From: CAVORB01 sp963736235
Lineage (GTDB): Bacteria > Pseudomonadota > Gammaproteobacteria > Chromatiales > Chromatiaceae
Direction: 5' to 3'
Length of the DNA: 64,000 bases
Assembly: GCA_963736235.1 (NCBI GenBank)
Contig: CAVTOR010000030.1
Span: forward strand, 62,001-126,000
Of this stretch, positions 1 through 8,400 are shown one piece after another (within the stretch, counting starts at the first letter, position 1; each line of letters begins with the position of its first letter). The notes below the pieces were generated by a model. It saw only the letters and a program-made list of their open reading frames with translations. It had not been told where the DNA came from and did no database searches. The translations under genes were made by a program, and so were the position numbers.

Positions 1-734
1 GCCGCGATGATGGAGCCGATGTTGGGCACGTAGTTGAGCAGGAAGGCCACCAGCCCCCACAGCACCGGGAAATCGACTCCCAACGCCAACAGCCAGAGCC
101 ACACCAGGAACCCGGTGAGCAGGCTGAACAGGGTCTTGAGGATCATGTATCGGTTGATGTTGTCGAGCACCTGCCGCAGGTGCTCCATGGAATCGCCCGG
201 TGTCTTCAAGGCGGCGTGCAGCTTGGCGGGGAGGCCGGCGGCCTCGAGCAGGATGAAAATCACCGTGAGCAGGATCAGGAAGGCGTTGGCGAGCAAGTCC
301 CCGAGTCCGCCGAGCAGCGCGCCGGCCATTTTCATGGCCTTGCCGGCGTTCAGGGAGCTGACCACCGCGTCGCGCGGGATGTGCACGCCGAGGCCTTCGA
401 GCCAGTCGACGAACTCGCCGGTCAGGAGCTTGAGCTTGCTCTGGTATTCGGGCAGGTTCTCGGTGAAGCTCGCCAGCGAGGCCGACACCAGCGTGACAAT
501 GACCGCGCCCATGGCGGCGATGAGGACGATCACCACCAGCATCGCGGCCCAAGATGGCAGGCCGTGCCGCGACAGGTAGAACATCGGCGGCGTGGCGATC
601 ACCGCGATGAAGACCGAGAGGAGGAAGGGCGTGATCAGGGGCGCGGCGGCGCGCATGCCGGCGACCACGACGATGAACGCGCCGGCCACCACCAGGAAGC
701 GCGCAGCGGGGGAGAAACCTGTCTCGGTGTGCAT
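1..734 (-). CDS. AI-2E family transporter (PerM-like permease), 3' end cut by window edge
   Basis: Reading the minus strand from an ATG at 734 gives an open frame of about 244 residues that runs off position 1 without a stop. It starts MHTETGFSP and has two hydrophobic segments near the N-terminus (roughly residues 12-55), a further pair around 60-85, and then a soluble, helical stretch before more membrane segments. The last visible residues are FLLNYVPNIGSIIAA, a hallmark of the AI-2E/PerM permease family. Such proteins are polytopic inner-membrane exporters of poorly defined substrate; the AI-2 link is proven only for E. coli TqsA. About the C-terminal third is missing here. Substrate unknown. 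Confidence 0.85.
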   Translation of the reverse strand, partial: MHTETGFSPAARFLVVAGAFIVVVAGMRAAAPLITPFLLSVFIAVIATPPMFYLSRHGLPSWAAMLVVIVLIAAMGAVIVTLVSASLASFTENLPEYQSKLKLLTGEFVDWLEGLGVHIPRDAVVSSLNAGKAMKMAGALLGGLGDLLANAFLILLTVIFILLEAAGLPAKLHAALKTPGDSMEHLRQVLDNINRYMILKTLFSLLTGFLVWLWLLALGVDFPVLWGLVAFLLNYVPNIGSIIA

Positions 735-824
735 ACCGGGCTCCTGAGGTGGGGGGCGACGTCGGCTCACCGCTCGCTCGGCGGGCGCGCCTCCCACGCC
801 CGCTCCCGGTACCGAAAACCAGTG

Positions 825-1229
825 CTATTTGAACGCCGGTAATCCGGAGTCCAGCCACCAGGTATTGGTTTCGGGGTCGTAACCCCACTGCTGGCGGTCG
901 TGAATGGTGCGCATGAGCTGCCTGTCCCTTTGCACATAGTCGATGCGCACCACCTGACTCACCGTGTTCTCGTCGGAGGGCACCGGCGACTGCTCCACGT
1001 CATAGCCGGTGACCTGGATGTTATCCAGGTTCGGCGGCACTGCGGCCCGCTTCTCCGGACGCACCAGCTCGAAGGCGGGCCCGTAGTAGCCCCAGCGGAT
1101 GGCGTCGCCGTAGCGGTTGAGGGCGGCCTCGAGGGAGATGCGCCGCTTGTCCTTTTCGATGGTGCCGCATCCGGCGAGGAGCAGGGCGGCGATCAGGCAG
1201 AGCAGAATGCGGGTGATGATGGGCTTCAT
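825..1229 (-). CDS. Small lipoprotein, function unknown
   Basis: The 134-residue product begins with a classical lipoprotein signal peptide: a basic start, a hydrophobic stretch (about residues 8-18) and the lipobox LLAGC, so the mature protein would start at Cys21 and be lipid-anchored facing the periplasm. The mature part is short, mixed alpha/beta in character, rich in charged and aromatic residues, and ends close to a WWLDSG segment. I do not recognise a named domain. It sits upstream of the permease gene on the same strand with a gap of about 90 bases, so co-transcription is possible. Confidence 0.75.
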   Translation of the reverse strand: MKPIITRILLCLIAALLLAGCGTIEKDKRRISLEAALNRYGDAIRWGYYGPAFELVRPEKRAAVPPNLDNIQVTGYDVEQSPVPSDENTVSQVVRIDYVQRDRQLMRTIHDRQQWGYDPETNTWWLDSGLPAFK

Positions 1230-1357
1230 GGCGGCGGAAGGTCCGTAACTTCGCCGCGATGATAAGCGATCGCGGCGCGTGGGACCAACGCGCGGGAGTC
1301 GGGTGCGCCGCGCCCTCGCCGGTCGGTTATCATGCGAGGCTTTCTCGCGCCCAACCG

Positions 1358-2563
1358 ATGACCGCCGCCATGCATGAATCCGACGAGCCCAGCGTTTCCG
1401 TCCGGCTCGGGGACGCCGAGCTGACGCTGCTCGGCACCGCCCACGTGTCCCGCGCCAGCGCCGAGAAGGTGCGCGAGCTGCTCGAAGGCGGCGCTTACGA
1501 CGCCGTGGCGGTGGAGCTCTGCCCCAGCCGTTACAACGCCGTGATCGATCCCGACGCGCTGGCCCGCATGGATCTCTTCTCCGTGATCCGCGGCGGGCGC
1601 GCCTACATGGTGGTCGCCAGCCTGGCGCTCGCCGCCTACCAGCAGCGCCTGGCGGACCAGTTCGGCATCGAGCCAGGCGCCGAGCAGCGGATGGCTATCC
1701 GCATCGCTCGGGAGCGCCACCTGCCGGTCCTACTGGTCGACCGCGAGATCGGCGTTACCCTGAAGCGGATATCCGCGAACTTGGCGTGGTGGAAGCGCCT
1801 CGGGCTCTTCTCCGGGCTGCTGGCGGCCATGCTCTCGCGCGAGGAGGTGGCGGAGGAGGAGATCGAGCGCCTCAAGGAGGGCGACGTGCTAGAGACCACC
1901 TTCGCCGAGTTCGCCGAGGACCGCGAGGACCTCTACCTGCCCCTGATCGACGAGCGCGACCGCTACATGGCCGCGCGGCTGCGCCAGGAGGTCGAGCGCG
2001 AGGGTCACGGCAACGTCCTCGCCGTGCTGGGCGCAGGCCATCTAAAGGGCGTGGAGCGGTACCTGCGGGAGGACACCCGCGACCCGGGGGAGGAGGTCGC
2101 GGAGCTGGACCGCCTGCCCGAAAAGAAGCGTTGGCCCAAGCTCATCCCCTGGGCCATCGTCGCCCTGATCCTCGCCGGCTTCGCCTACGGCTTCAGCCAG
2201 AGCACCGAGCTCGGCTGGCAGGTGGTCGCCGACTGGGTGCTGATCAACGGCAGCCTGTCGGCGCTTGGCGCGCTGATCGCGGCAGCGCACCCGCTCACCG
2301 TGGTCACCGCCTTCCTCGCCGCGCCCCTGACCTCGCTCAACCCCACCATCGGCGCCGGCATGGTTACCGGCGCCGTGGAGCTCTACCTGCGTAAGCCGAG
2401 CGTCGGCGACTTCAGCCGCTTGCGCCACGACACCGCCGAACTCAGGGGCTGGTGGCGCAACCGGGTTTCCCGCATCCTGCTGGTGTTTATCCTTTCGACA
2501 GTGGGCTCGGCTATCGGGACCTATGTGGCGGGATTCAGGATTGCCGAGAGACTGTTTTCGTGA
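1358..2563 (+). CDS. traB: TraB/GumN family membrane protein
   Basis: A 401-residue protein with the TraB/GumN signatures: LLGTAHVS near the start (about residue 25), a central conserved segment around ERDRYMA, and the LGAGHLKG motif near residue 225. These histidine and glutamate motifs resemble a putative metal-dependent hydrolase fold related to Tiki. The C-terminal 120 residues contain about three to four hydrophobic helices, as in the archaeal/bacterial TraB pheromone-shutdown type. The ATG at 1358 is chosen because the conserved domain begins shortly after it; an ATG at 1370 is an alternative, and the frame is open back to 1259 without conserved sequence. Actual substrate is unknown. 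Confidence 0.85.
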   Translation: MTAAMHESDEPSVSVRLGDAELTLLGTAHVSRASAEKVRELLEGGAYDAVAVELCPSRYNAVIDPDALARMDLFSVIRGGRAYMVVASLALAAYQQRLADQFGIEPGAEQRMAIRIARERHLPVLLVDREIGVTLKRISANLAWWKRLGLFSGLLAAMLSREEVAEEEIERLKEGDVLETTFAEFAEDREDLYLPLIDERDRYMAARLRQEVEREGHGNVLAVLGAGHLKGVERYLREDTRDPGEEVAELDRLPEKKRWPKLIPWAIVALILAGFAYGFSQSTELGWQVVADWVLINGSLSALGALIAAAHPLTVVTAFLAAPLTSLNPTIGAGMVTGAVELYLRKPSVGDFSRLRHDTAELRGWWRNRVSRILLVFILSTVGSAIGTYVAGFRIAERLFS

Positions 2564-3285
2564 GTGTGGGCCGGCGTGTTGGACGCCGATTCATGTGGCG
2601 AGGCCGACCCACCCTCCAGGCGATCGGTGAGTCATCGACTACACGGTTCTTAAGCTAAACTGCGCACAGCCAATCGTGGTAACGGTTTCGATGATCACTC
2701 CACTCGTTAGCGGCTCGGCACGTCGGTACAGGAGCGAGGAGAACGATGAACATCGAAAATCGCGAGGGCGTCTTTGTAGACAGAGGGGGCAATGTGTAGG
2801 AATTGCCCCGCATGGCAGTCCCCTTCGAGCGGCGGAATACGCTGCGCTATTCCGCCCGTCATGAGCGGGATAGGGTCACGGGAATGCGGCCAGGTCTTGA
2901 TAGCTGCGAATCCGCAGTTTGTCGACCTCGCTCGGGGGCTCGCGGCGCCAGCTGTTGTGGGGACCGCCAGGAGGCGTAGGTAAGGGTCCGGGGAAAACGG
3001 GACGGCCCGTGTTTTCTGCTAAACTGGGCTTCTGACCGGACACTTCGTGGATTGCTTCCTTGCTTGGGCATGTCAGACTCGTCGTTGCCGAATCGGCGAC
3101 GGGCGGCGTCCGGGGTGGGAACGAAGGACCGCGGAGGAGCAGCCGCTAGCATCGGCCATCCGTGGTCAACAGGGCGCCCGCTCCCGATTGCCCGAAAATG
3201 TTTCGGGCGCTCTGAGCAAGCGATAGGCATGAAAATGCTGCATCCCACCCACCCTAACCTACAACTGTTTTAGAGGAGATTGCGG
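2564..3285 (+). other. Gene-poor stretch with three small inverted repeats
   Basis: About 720 bases with no coding frame I can support; the short frames here have no recognisable motif. It contains an 8-bp hairpin (GGGGCAAT at 2786-2793 pairing with ATTGCCCC at 2802-2809), a 9-bp palindrome at 2831-2856 (listed separately) and an imperfect GAAAAC/GTTTTC hairpin around 2994-3017. None is followed by a convincing T-run. A ribosome-binding sequence GAGGAGA at 3273-3279 belongs to the small gene that follows. Confidence 0.6.
2831..2856. repeat. REP-like palindrome
   Basis: GGCGGAATA (2831-2839) and TATTCCGCC (2848-2856) form a perfect 9-bp stem around GCTGCGC-type loop sequence. Palindromes of this GGCGGA(A/T)TA...CGCTGCGC type are a familiar class of dispersed intergenic repeats in proteobacteria. 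The element is probably a REP-like relic, though a single copy cannot prove dispersal. Confidence 0.5.
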
Positions 3286-3453
3286 ATGGCTAAACCCAAT
3301 TACGCTTTTGAAAAGCGACAGAGAGAGCTGGCAAAAAAGAAAAAGAAGGAAGAAAAGCGCTTGCAGAAAGCCGGGGTAGGAGACGCTGAGTCCCAGGACG
3401 TTCCGCCCTCGTCAGGAACTGATGATGAGGCGCCCAAGGGGGGAGAGACATAA
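3286..3453 (+). CDS. Small lysine-rich conserved hypothetical protein (55 aa)
   Basis: A 55-residue protein starting MAKPNYAFEKRQRELAKK, preceded by a good Shine-Dalgarno (GAGGAGA, 7 bases before the ATG). The first 28 residues are a highly basic, probably helical stretch with runs of lysine; the remaining half is acidic and probably disordered. The N-terminal pattern of a short aromatic segment followed by KRQRE and poly-lysine recurs in small proteins of many proteobacteria; no function has been assigned that I know of. A nucleic-acid or ribosome-associated role is a guess from charge only. It lies upstream of the cold-shock gene with a 178-base gap. Confidence 0.72.
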   Translation: MAKPNYAFEKRQRELAKKKKKEEKRLQKAGVGDAESQDVPPSSGTDDEAPKGGET

Positions 3454-3631
3454 CCCGCGATTACAGGCCACCCCGCTTGTACTTCACAAACAAGACAGGG
3501 TGCAAGAGCCGGCCGGCTTGGAAGGGTTCGCCGGGTTTCGGTGGCGGTGCGTATTGAAGTTAATAAATTCTGTCAATGTGGTCAGAATATAGCAGGTCCA
3601 TCAAGATTCATTTCACGAGGAAGAAGACGAC

Positions 3632-3838
3632 ATGAGTACGGGTACGGTAAAGTGGTTTAGTGCAGAGAAAGGTTATGGCTTCATCACCCCGGACGATGGA
3701 GGTAAAGACCTGTTCGTGCACCATTCCGAGATCCAGGCTTCGGGCGGCTATGCCACGCTCAATGATGGCCAGAAGGTGCAATACGAAGTAGGGCAAGGCC
3801 AGAAGGGGCCGTGTGCGAACAAGGTTGTTCCGGTCTAG
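3632..3838 (+). CDS. Cold-shock domain protein (CspA family)
   Basis: A 68-residue single cold-shock domain with both nucleic-acid binding motifs: GYGFIT (RNP1, about residues 14-19) and LFVHHSEI (RNP2, about 27-34), plus the N-terminal TGTVKWF strand. Proteins of this family bind single-stranded RNA and DNA and melt RNA structures; not all are cold induced. Length is normal for the family. The ATG at 3632 is preceded by a purine-rich GAGGAAGA tract. The 5' leader since the previous gene is AT-rich at 3558-3595, and two hairpins follow the stop, so the gene probably forms a single transcript. Confidence 0.95.
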   Translation: MSTGTVKWFSAEKGYGFITPDDGGKDLFVHHSEIQASGGYATLNDGQKVQYEVGQGQKGPCANKVVPV

Positions 3839-3849
3839 GGAGACCTGGA

Positions 3850-3926
3850 TTATTGGCCGTCCTGGCCAACAATCAGGGCGCCACATCCATGTGCCGCGGG
3901 AAGCGCTGAATTGATCAGCGCTTCCC
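3850..3926 (+). terminator. Tandem hairpins after the cold-shock gene
   Basis: Two stem-loops follow the stop at 3838. The first, 3850-3872, is a 10-bp stem with one mismatch around GTCCT. The second is a perfect 12-bp stem, 3898-3909 pairing with 3915-3926, with a 5-base loop (ATTGA). Neither is followed by a clear T-run, so they may stabilise the 3' end or assist factor-dependent termination rather than act as classical intrinsic terminators. Confidence 0.5.
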
Positions 3927-4096
3927 GATAGCCCGTTGCCGGAGCGAGGCGAGCCGGCCACGACGTCGCAGAACCCAAGGTAGTGGTCCATTCCGTCAAG
4001 ATGGAGGAGCGTCTGCGGGTGAGCCCAGCCCACGTGGGTACGGAGCCGCAGCCGGGGTCCGCTAAGGGCGTGGAGCGCGTCGGGCGCCACAGTTAA

Positions 4097-4681
4097 ATGT
4101 CGGAAAGATGTGCCTGGTGCGGAACCGACCCGCTCTACGTCGCCTACCACGACGACGAGTGGGGCGTTCCGGTCCACGACGACCGGCATCTGTTTGAGAT
4201 GCTGGTCCTCGAGGGCGCGCAGGCGGGGCTCAGCTGGCTCACCATCCTTCGGAAGCGGGAGAGCTACCGCAAGGCATTCGACGGATTCGACGTCGAGGCG
4301 GTGGCGCGCTATTCGGAGGCCGACGCCGCCCGGCTGCTCGCCGATCCGGGCATCGTCCGCAATCGGCTCAAGATCGCATCCGCCATCCGCAACGCCCGCT
4401 GCGTTCTCGATTTGCAGGACAAGCACGGCTCGCTGGACGCCTTTCTCTGGCGCTACGTCGATGGTGAGTCGGTGCAGAACACCTGGTGCTCGCTCGCCGA
4501 GATGCCCGCCATCACCGCGCAGTCGGACCGGATGAGCAGGGATCTGAAGCGGCTCGGGTTCAACTTCGTCGGCTCCACCATTTGCTACGCGTTCATGCAG
4601 TCCGTGGGGATGGTCAATGACCATGTCGTTGGCTGCTTCCGGCACGCGGAGATCCGGCGCTGGTCCAGCTCGAGCCCTTAG
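4097..4681 (+). CDS. tag: DNA-3-methyladenine glycosylase I
   Basis: A 194-residue protein matching the Tag family from end to end. It excises 3-methyladenine from alkylated DNA in base-excision repair. Visible family features are the N-terminal CAWCG zinc-binding cysteines (residues 5 and 8), YHDDEWG (about 18-24), the helical LEGAQAGLSW segment containing the substrate-pocket glutamate and tryptophan, and the C-terminal VGSTICYAFMQSVGMVNDH block that supplies the remaining zinc-binding His/Cys residues (VNDHVVGC). Length is normal. It converges with the esterase gene downstream. Confidence 0.95.
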   Translation: MSERCAWCGTDPLYVAYHDDEWGVPVHDDRHLFEMLVLEGAQAGLSWLTILRKRESYRKAFDGFDVEAVARYSEADAARLLADPGIVRNRLKIASAIRNARCVLDLQDKHGSLDAFLWRYVDGESVQNTWCSLAEMPAITAQSDRMSRDLKRLGFNFVGSTICYAFMQSVGMVNDHVVGCFRHAEIRRWSSSSP

Positions 4682-4732
4682 CCGGTCGTCTTGTCCGTGC
4701 GCCGGCAGGAGTCGGCGCCTCCAAAGGCCGGT

Positions 4733-5302
4733 TCAGCGTTCAGCCGCTTCTTTGATGACCGCGACCGCCTCGTCCAAGTGCTGGAAGGCATGGTCGCCTC
4801 CCTCAAAGATCATCAGCCGGCCGCAGTGGTGATAGAGGTTCGCGGCGATGCCGTAGTCGATCACCTCGTCGCCCTTGTCCAGAAACAGCGTGGTCAGGAT
4901 CCCGTCGCAGGGATCGGCAACGCCGTAAGGCTGCGTCTGCCCGATCAGCTCCGGCGTAACGGTGTAGGCCTCCCCGCCAGCGGTCGCCATGGTTTGGCCG
5001 AGGTATTCCGCCAACAGGTCCCAGGGGGTCAGCGCCGGGTTAATCAGGAACAAGTGGGCGAAGCGGCAGCGGCGCGCGAGGTACTGGCCGTAGAAGCCGC
5101 CCATGGAGCTGCCCACGACCAGGGGCGGCGCATCGCTGGGGAGCCCGGCGAAAAAAGCGGACAGGGCCGCGACCGCCGCGCGCGGTCGGTGGGCGGGGTA
5201 GGTGGGGGCGAGCACCGGGACCGGCTGCAGGCGATCGCGCAGCACCCCGGCCTTGTGGGAGAGGCCGGAGCTATTAAGCCCGTGGAGATAGACCAAGGTC
5301 AT
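4733..5302 (-). CDS. yqiA: YqiA-type alpha/beta-fold esterase
   Basis: A 189-residue alpha/beta hydrolase of the UPF0227/YqiA type. The start is set at the ATG at 5302 because the fold opens with YLHGLNSS; the frame is open upstream to 5398 but carries no conserved sequence. The nucleophile elbow is GSSMGGFYG (about residues 67-75), an acidic residue lies in the LDKGDEVIDY segment, and the catalytic histidine is in GGDHAF near the C-terminus. E. coli YqiA hydrolyses short-chain esters in vitro; its physiological substrate is not settled. In many gammaproteobacteria it neighbours parE and cpdA, but not here. Confidence 0.88.
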   Translation of the reverse strand: MTLVYLHGLNSSGLSHKAGVLRDRLQPVPVLAPTYPAHRPRAAVAALSAFFAGLPSDAPPLVVGSSMGGFYGQYLARRCRFAHLFLINPALTPWDLLAEYLGQTMATAGGEAYTVTPELIGQTQPYGVADPCDGILTTLFLDKGDEVIDYGIAANLYHHCGRLMIFEGGDHAFQHLDEAVAVIKEAAER

Positions 5303-5491
5303 CAACGGCGGCGGATTCGGTCCGAAACGGCGTCTTTGCCGGAAAAAGGGAGTCCGGAGAGCAGGGTCAAGGATACGGTAAGGCCCGGGGCCGGTCACCC
5401 GGGTCCGGCCGAAAACCTTGGTGAATCGCTGGTCCCCGCGGCGTTAAGATGACGAAGTCGCCAACTTCCACGCGAGAACGATTTCCGCCCG

Positions 5492-8400
5492 ATGTCCTCC
5501 GTCCGACGCAGGTTCTTGTTCGCGGCCCTGATCCTTTTGGCCGTCGTGGTCGGCGTGTGGCTGCTGTTGCGAGCCGGCCTCCCCATTTCCCTGCCCTCCC
5601 CCCTTGCCGACCTCGTCCGGGACGAGTCCCTGCCCCCCGATTTCGCCACCAGCAACGGGCGCATCGAGGCGACGGACGTCGACGTGGCCACCAAGCTTCC
5701 GGGGCGCCTGGCGGAGGTGCTGCTGCGGGAGGGCGACAGGGCGGAGGCGGGGCAGGTCGTCGCGCGCCTCGACACGGACTCGCTCCAGGCGCAGCTGCGC
5801 GAGGCGGAGGCGGGACTGCGGCGCGCCCGGCAGGACACCGAGCTCGCCCTGGCGGTGGTGGAGCAGCGCGACAGCGAGCTGGACTACGCCCGGCGTGAGC
5901 TCGAGCGGCAGCAGGGGCTGTCCCAGGCCAAGCGTTTCGTTTCCGAGGACCAGCTCGACCAGGCCCGCACCCGGGTGCGCACCGCGGAGGCCGCCCTGCG
6001 CGCGGCCAAGGTGCAGGTGATCGCCGCGGAGGCCGCCGCGGAGGCGGCGCAGGCGAGCATCGATCGCATTCGGATCGACATCGCCGACAGCGAGCTGAGG
6101 GCACCCCGCGCGGGTCGGGTGCTGTACCGGCTCGCGGAGCCGGGAGAGGTGCTCGGCGTCGGGGGCAAGGTGCTGACCCTGTTGGACCTCACGGATGTCT
6201 ACATGGTGATCTTCCTGCCCGAGACCCTGGTGGGCCGCCTGGCGCTGGGGGCGGAGGCTCGCATCGTGCTGGATGCCGCCCCGGAGTACGTGATCCCCGC
6301 CGAGGTCTCGTTCGTGGCCGCCCGCGCCCAGTTCACCCCCAAGCAGGTGGAGACCCGCGACGCGCGCGAGAAGCTCTCGTTCCGCGTCAAGCTGCGCATC
6401 GACCCGGAGCTGTTGCGGCGCTACGAGCCCCTGGTCAAGACCGGCGTTCCCGGCGTGGCCCACGTGCGCATCGAGCCGGAGGCCCAGTGGCCCGAGGAGC
6501 TGACCCCGAGGCTGCCGCCGTGGCAGGAACGAGAACCCATCTCCGCCGTCCGGCTGAGCGGGGTCCGGCACGGCTATCGAAAGGTGGTCGCCCTGGACGG
6601 GGTGGACCTGACGCTCCCCGCCGGGTGCCTGAGCGGCCTGATCGGACCGGACGGGGTGGGCAAATCGACCCTGCTCGGTCTGATCGCCGGGGTGCGCCAG
6701 ATCCAGGCCGGGCGGGTGGAGGTTCTCGGCAGCGACCTGGCGGACGCCAGCCAGCGCCGGGCGCTGGTCCACCGCATCGCCTACATGCCGCAGGGGCTGG
6801 GACGCAATCTCTATCCGACCCTGTCGGTGCGGGAGAACCTGGACTTCTTCGGCCGCCTGTTCGGCCAGAATGCCGATACCCGCTCGCGGCGCATTGCCGA
6901 GCTCACCGCCGCGACCGGACTGGCCGAGTTCACCGAGCGGCAGGCGGCGAACCTGTCCGGCGGCATGAAGCAGAAGCTCGGGCTGTGCTGCGCCCTGATC
7001 CACGAACCGGACCTCCTGATCCTGGACGAGCCCACCACCGGGGTCGATCCCCTGTCCCGCCGCCGCTTCTGGGAGCTGATCGAGCGCCTGCGCGCACGCC
7101 GGCCGGGGCTCACGGTGCTGGTCTCCACCGCCTACATGGAGGAGGCCGGGCGCTTCGACTTCCTGGCCGCGATGGACGCGGGGAGGGTGCTCGCGAGCGG
7201 AAGCCCGGCGGCGCTGAGGGAGCAGACGGGCACGCGCGACATGGAGTCCGCCTTCGTATCCCTGCTGCCCGATGGCAGGCGCGCGGGCCACAGAGCGTTG
7301 CACCTGCCCCCGCACCGCAAGGACGGGGACGGTCCGCCGGCCATCAGCGCAGAGGGGCTCACCCGCCGCTTCGGGGACTTCACTGCCGTGGATCGCGTCA
7401 CCCTGGACATTCACAAGGGCGAGATCTTCGGCTTCCTGGGCTCCAACGGCAGCGGCAAGACCACCACCATGCGCATGCTGACCGGCCTGCTGCCGGTCAC
7501 CTCCGGGGACGCGCGCGTGTTCGGGCGGCCGGTCGACGCGGGCGATACGGCGCTCAGGCGCAGGCTGGGCTTCATGTCCCAGTCCTTCTCGCTCTACGGC
7601 GAGCTCACGGTGCGCCAGAACCTGGATCTCCACGCCAGGCTCTACCATCTGCCGTCACCCCGGATCGCCGCCCGCGTTGCGGAGCTGGCCGAGCGTTTCG
7701 GTCTCGATCCGCACATGGACAGCCGCGCCGAGGAACTGCCGCTGGGCGTGCGCCAGCGTCTGTCGCTGGCGGCGGCCGTGATCCACGAGCCGGAGCTGTT
7801 GATCCTGGACGAGCCCACCTCGGGCGTCGACCCCGTGGCGCGGGACGGCTTCTGGGAGCTGTTGCTGGAGCTGTCGCGGGAGCGGGGAGTGACCATCTTC
7901 ATCTCCACCCACTTCATGAACGAGGCCGAGCGCTGCGACCGCATCTCCCTGATGCACGCGGGGCGCATCCTGGCCCAGGGCACGCCGGCCGATCTCCAGA
8001 AGGAGCGAGGGGCGCGGACCCTGGAGGACGCCTTCATCGGCTACTTGGAGAAAGAGACGGGCGAGACAGGCGAACAGAAATCCCGGGACGCCGCGCCGGA
8101 GCGGGTGGCTGCGGTCCGGGTGCCCTCCCGGGGCTTCTCCTTTCGTCGGCTTTGGGCCTACGCCCGGCGCGAGGGCACCGAGCTCGCGCGTGACCCGATC
8201 CGCCTGGCCTTCGCCCTGCTGGGCCCGTTGCTGCTGATGATCGCCATGGGCTACGGCATCTCCTTCGACGTGGACGAGATCCGCTACGCGGTGCTGGACC
8301 GGGATCGCACGCCGGCGAGCCGCGCCTATCTCGACGAGCTCTCGGGGTCGGCCTGGTTCGCCGAGCAGCCGCCCCTGGCCGACGACGCCGATCAGCTGCG

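Noticed and set aside
2859..3248. Possible 129-residue protein on the minus strand
   Set aside because: No ribosome site, no motif, arginine/proline-rich shadow-like sequence and a competing frame on the other strand.
5444..7648. Very long open frame (734 codons) on the minus strand
   Set aside because: It lies antisense to the HlyD/RbbA gene and has low-complexity, His/Gln/Gly/Arg-rich composition without motifs, a usual by-product of high-GC codon use.
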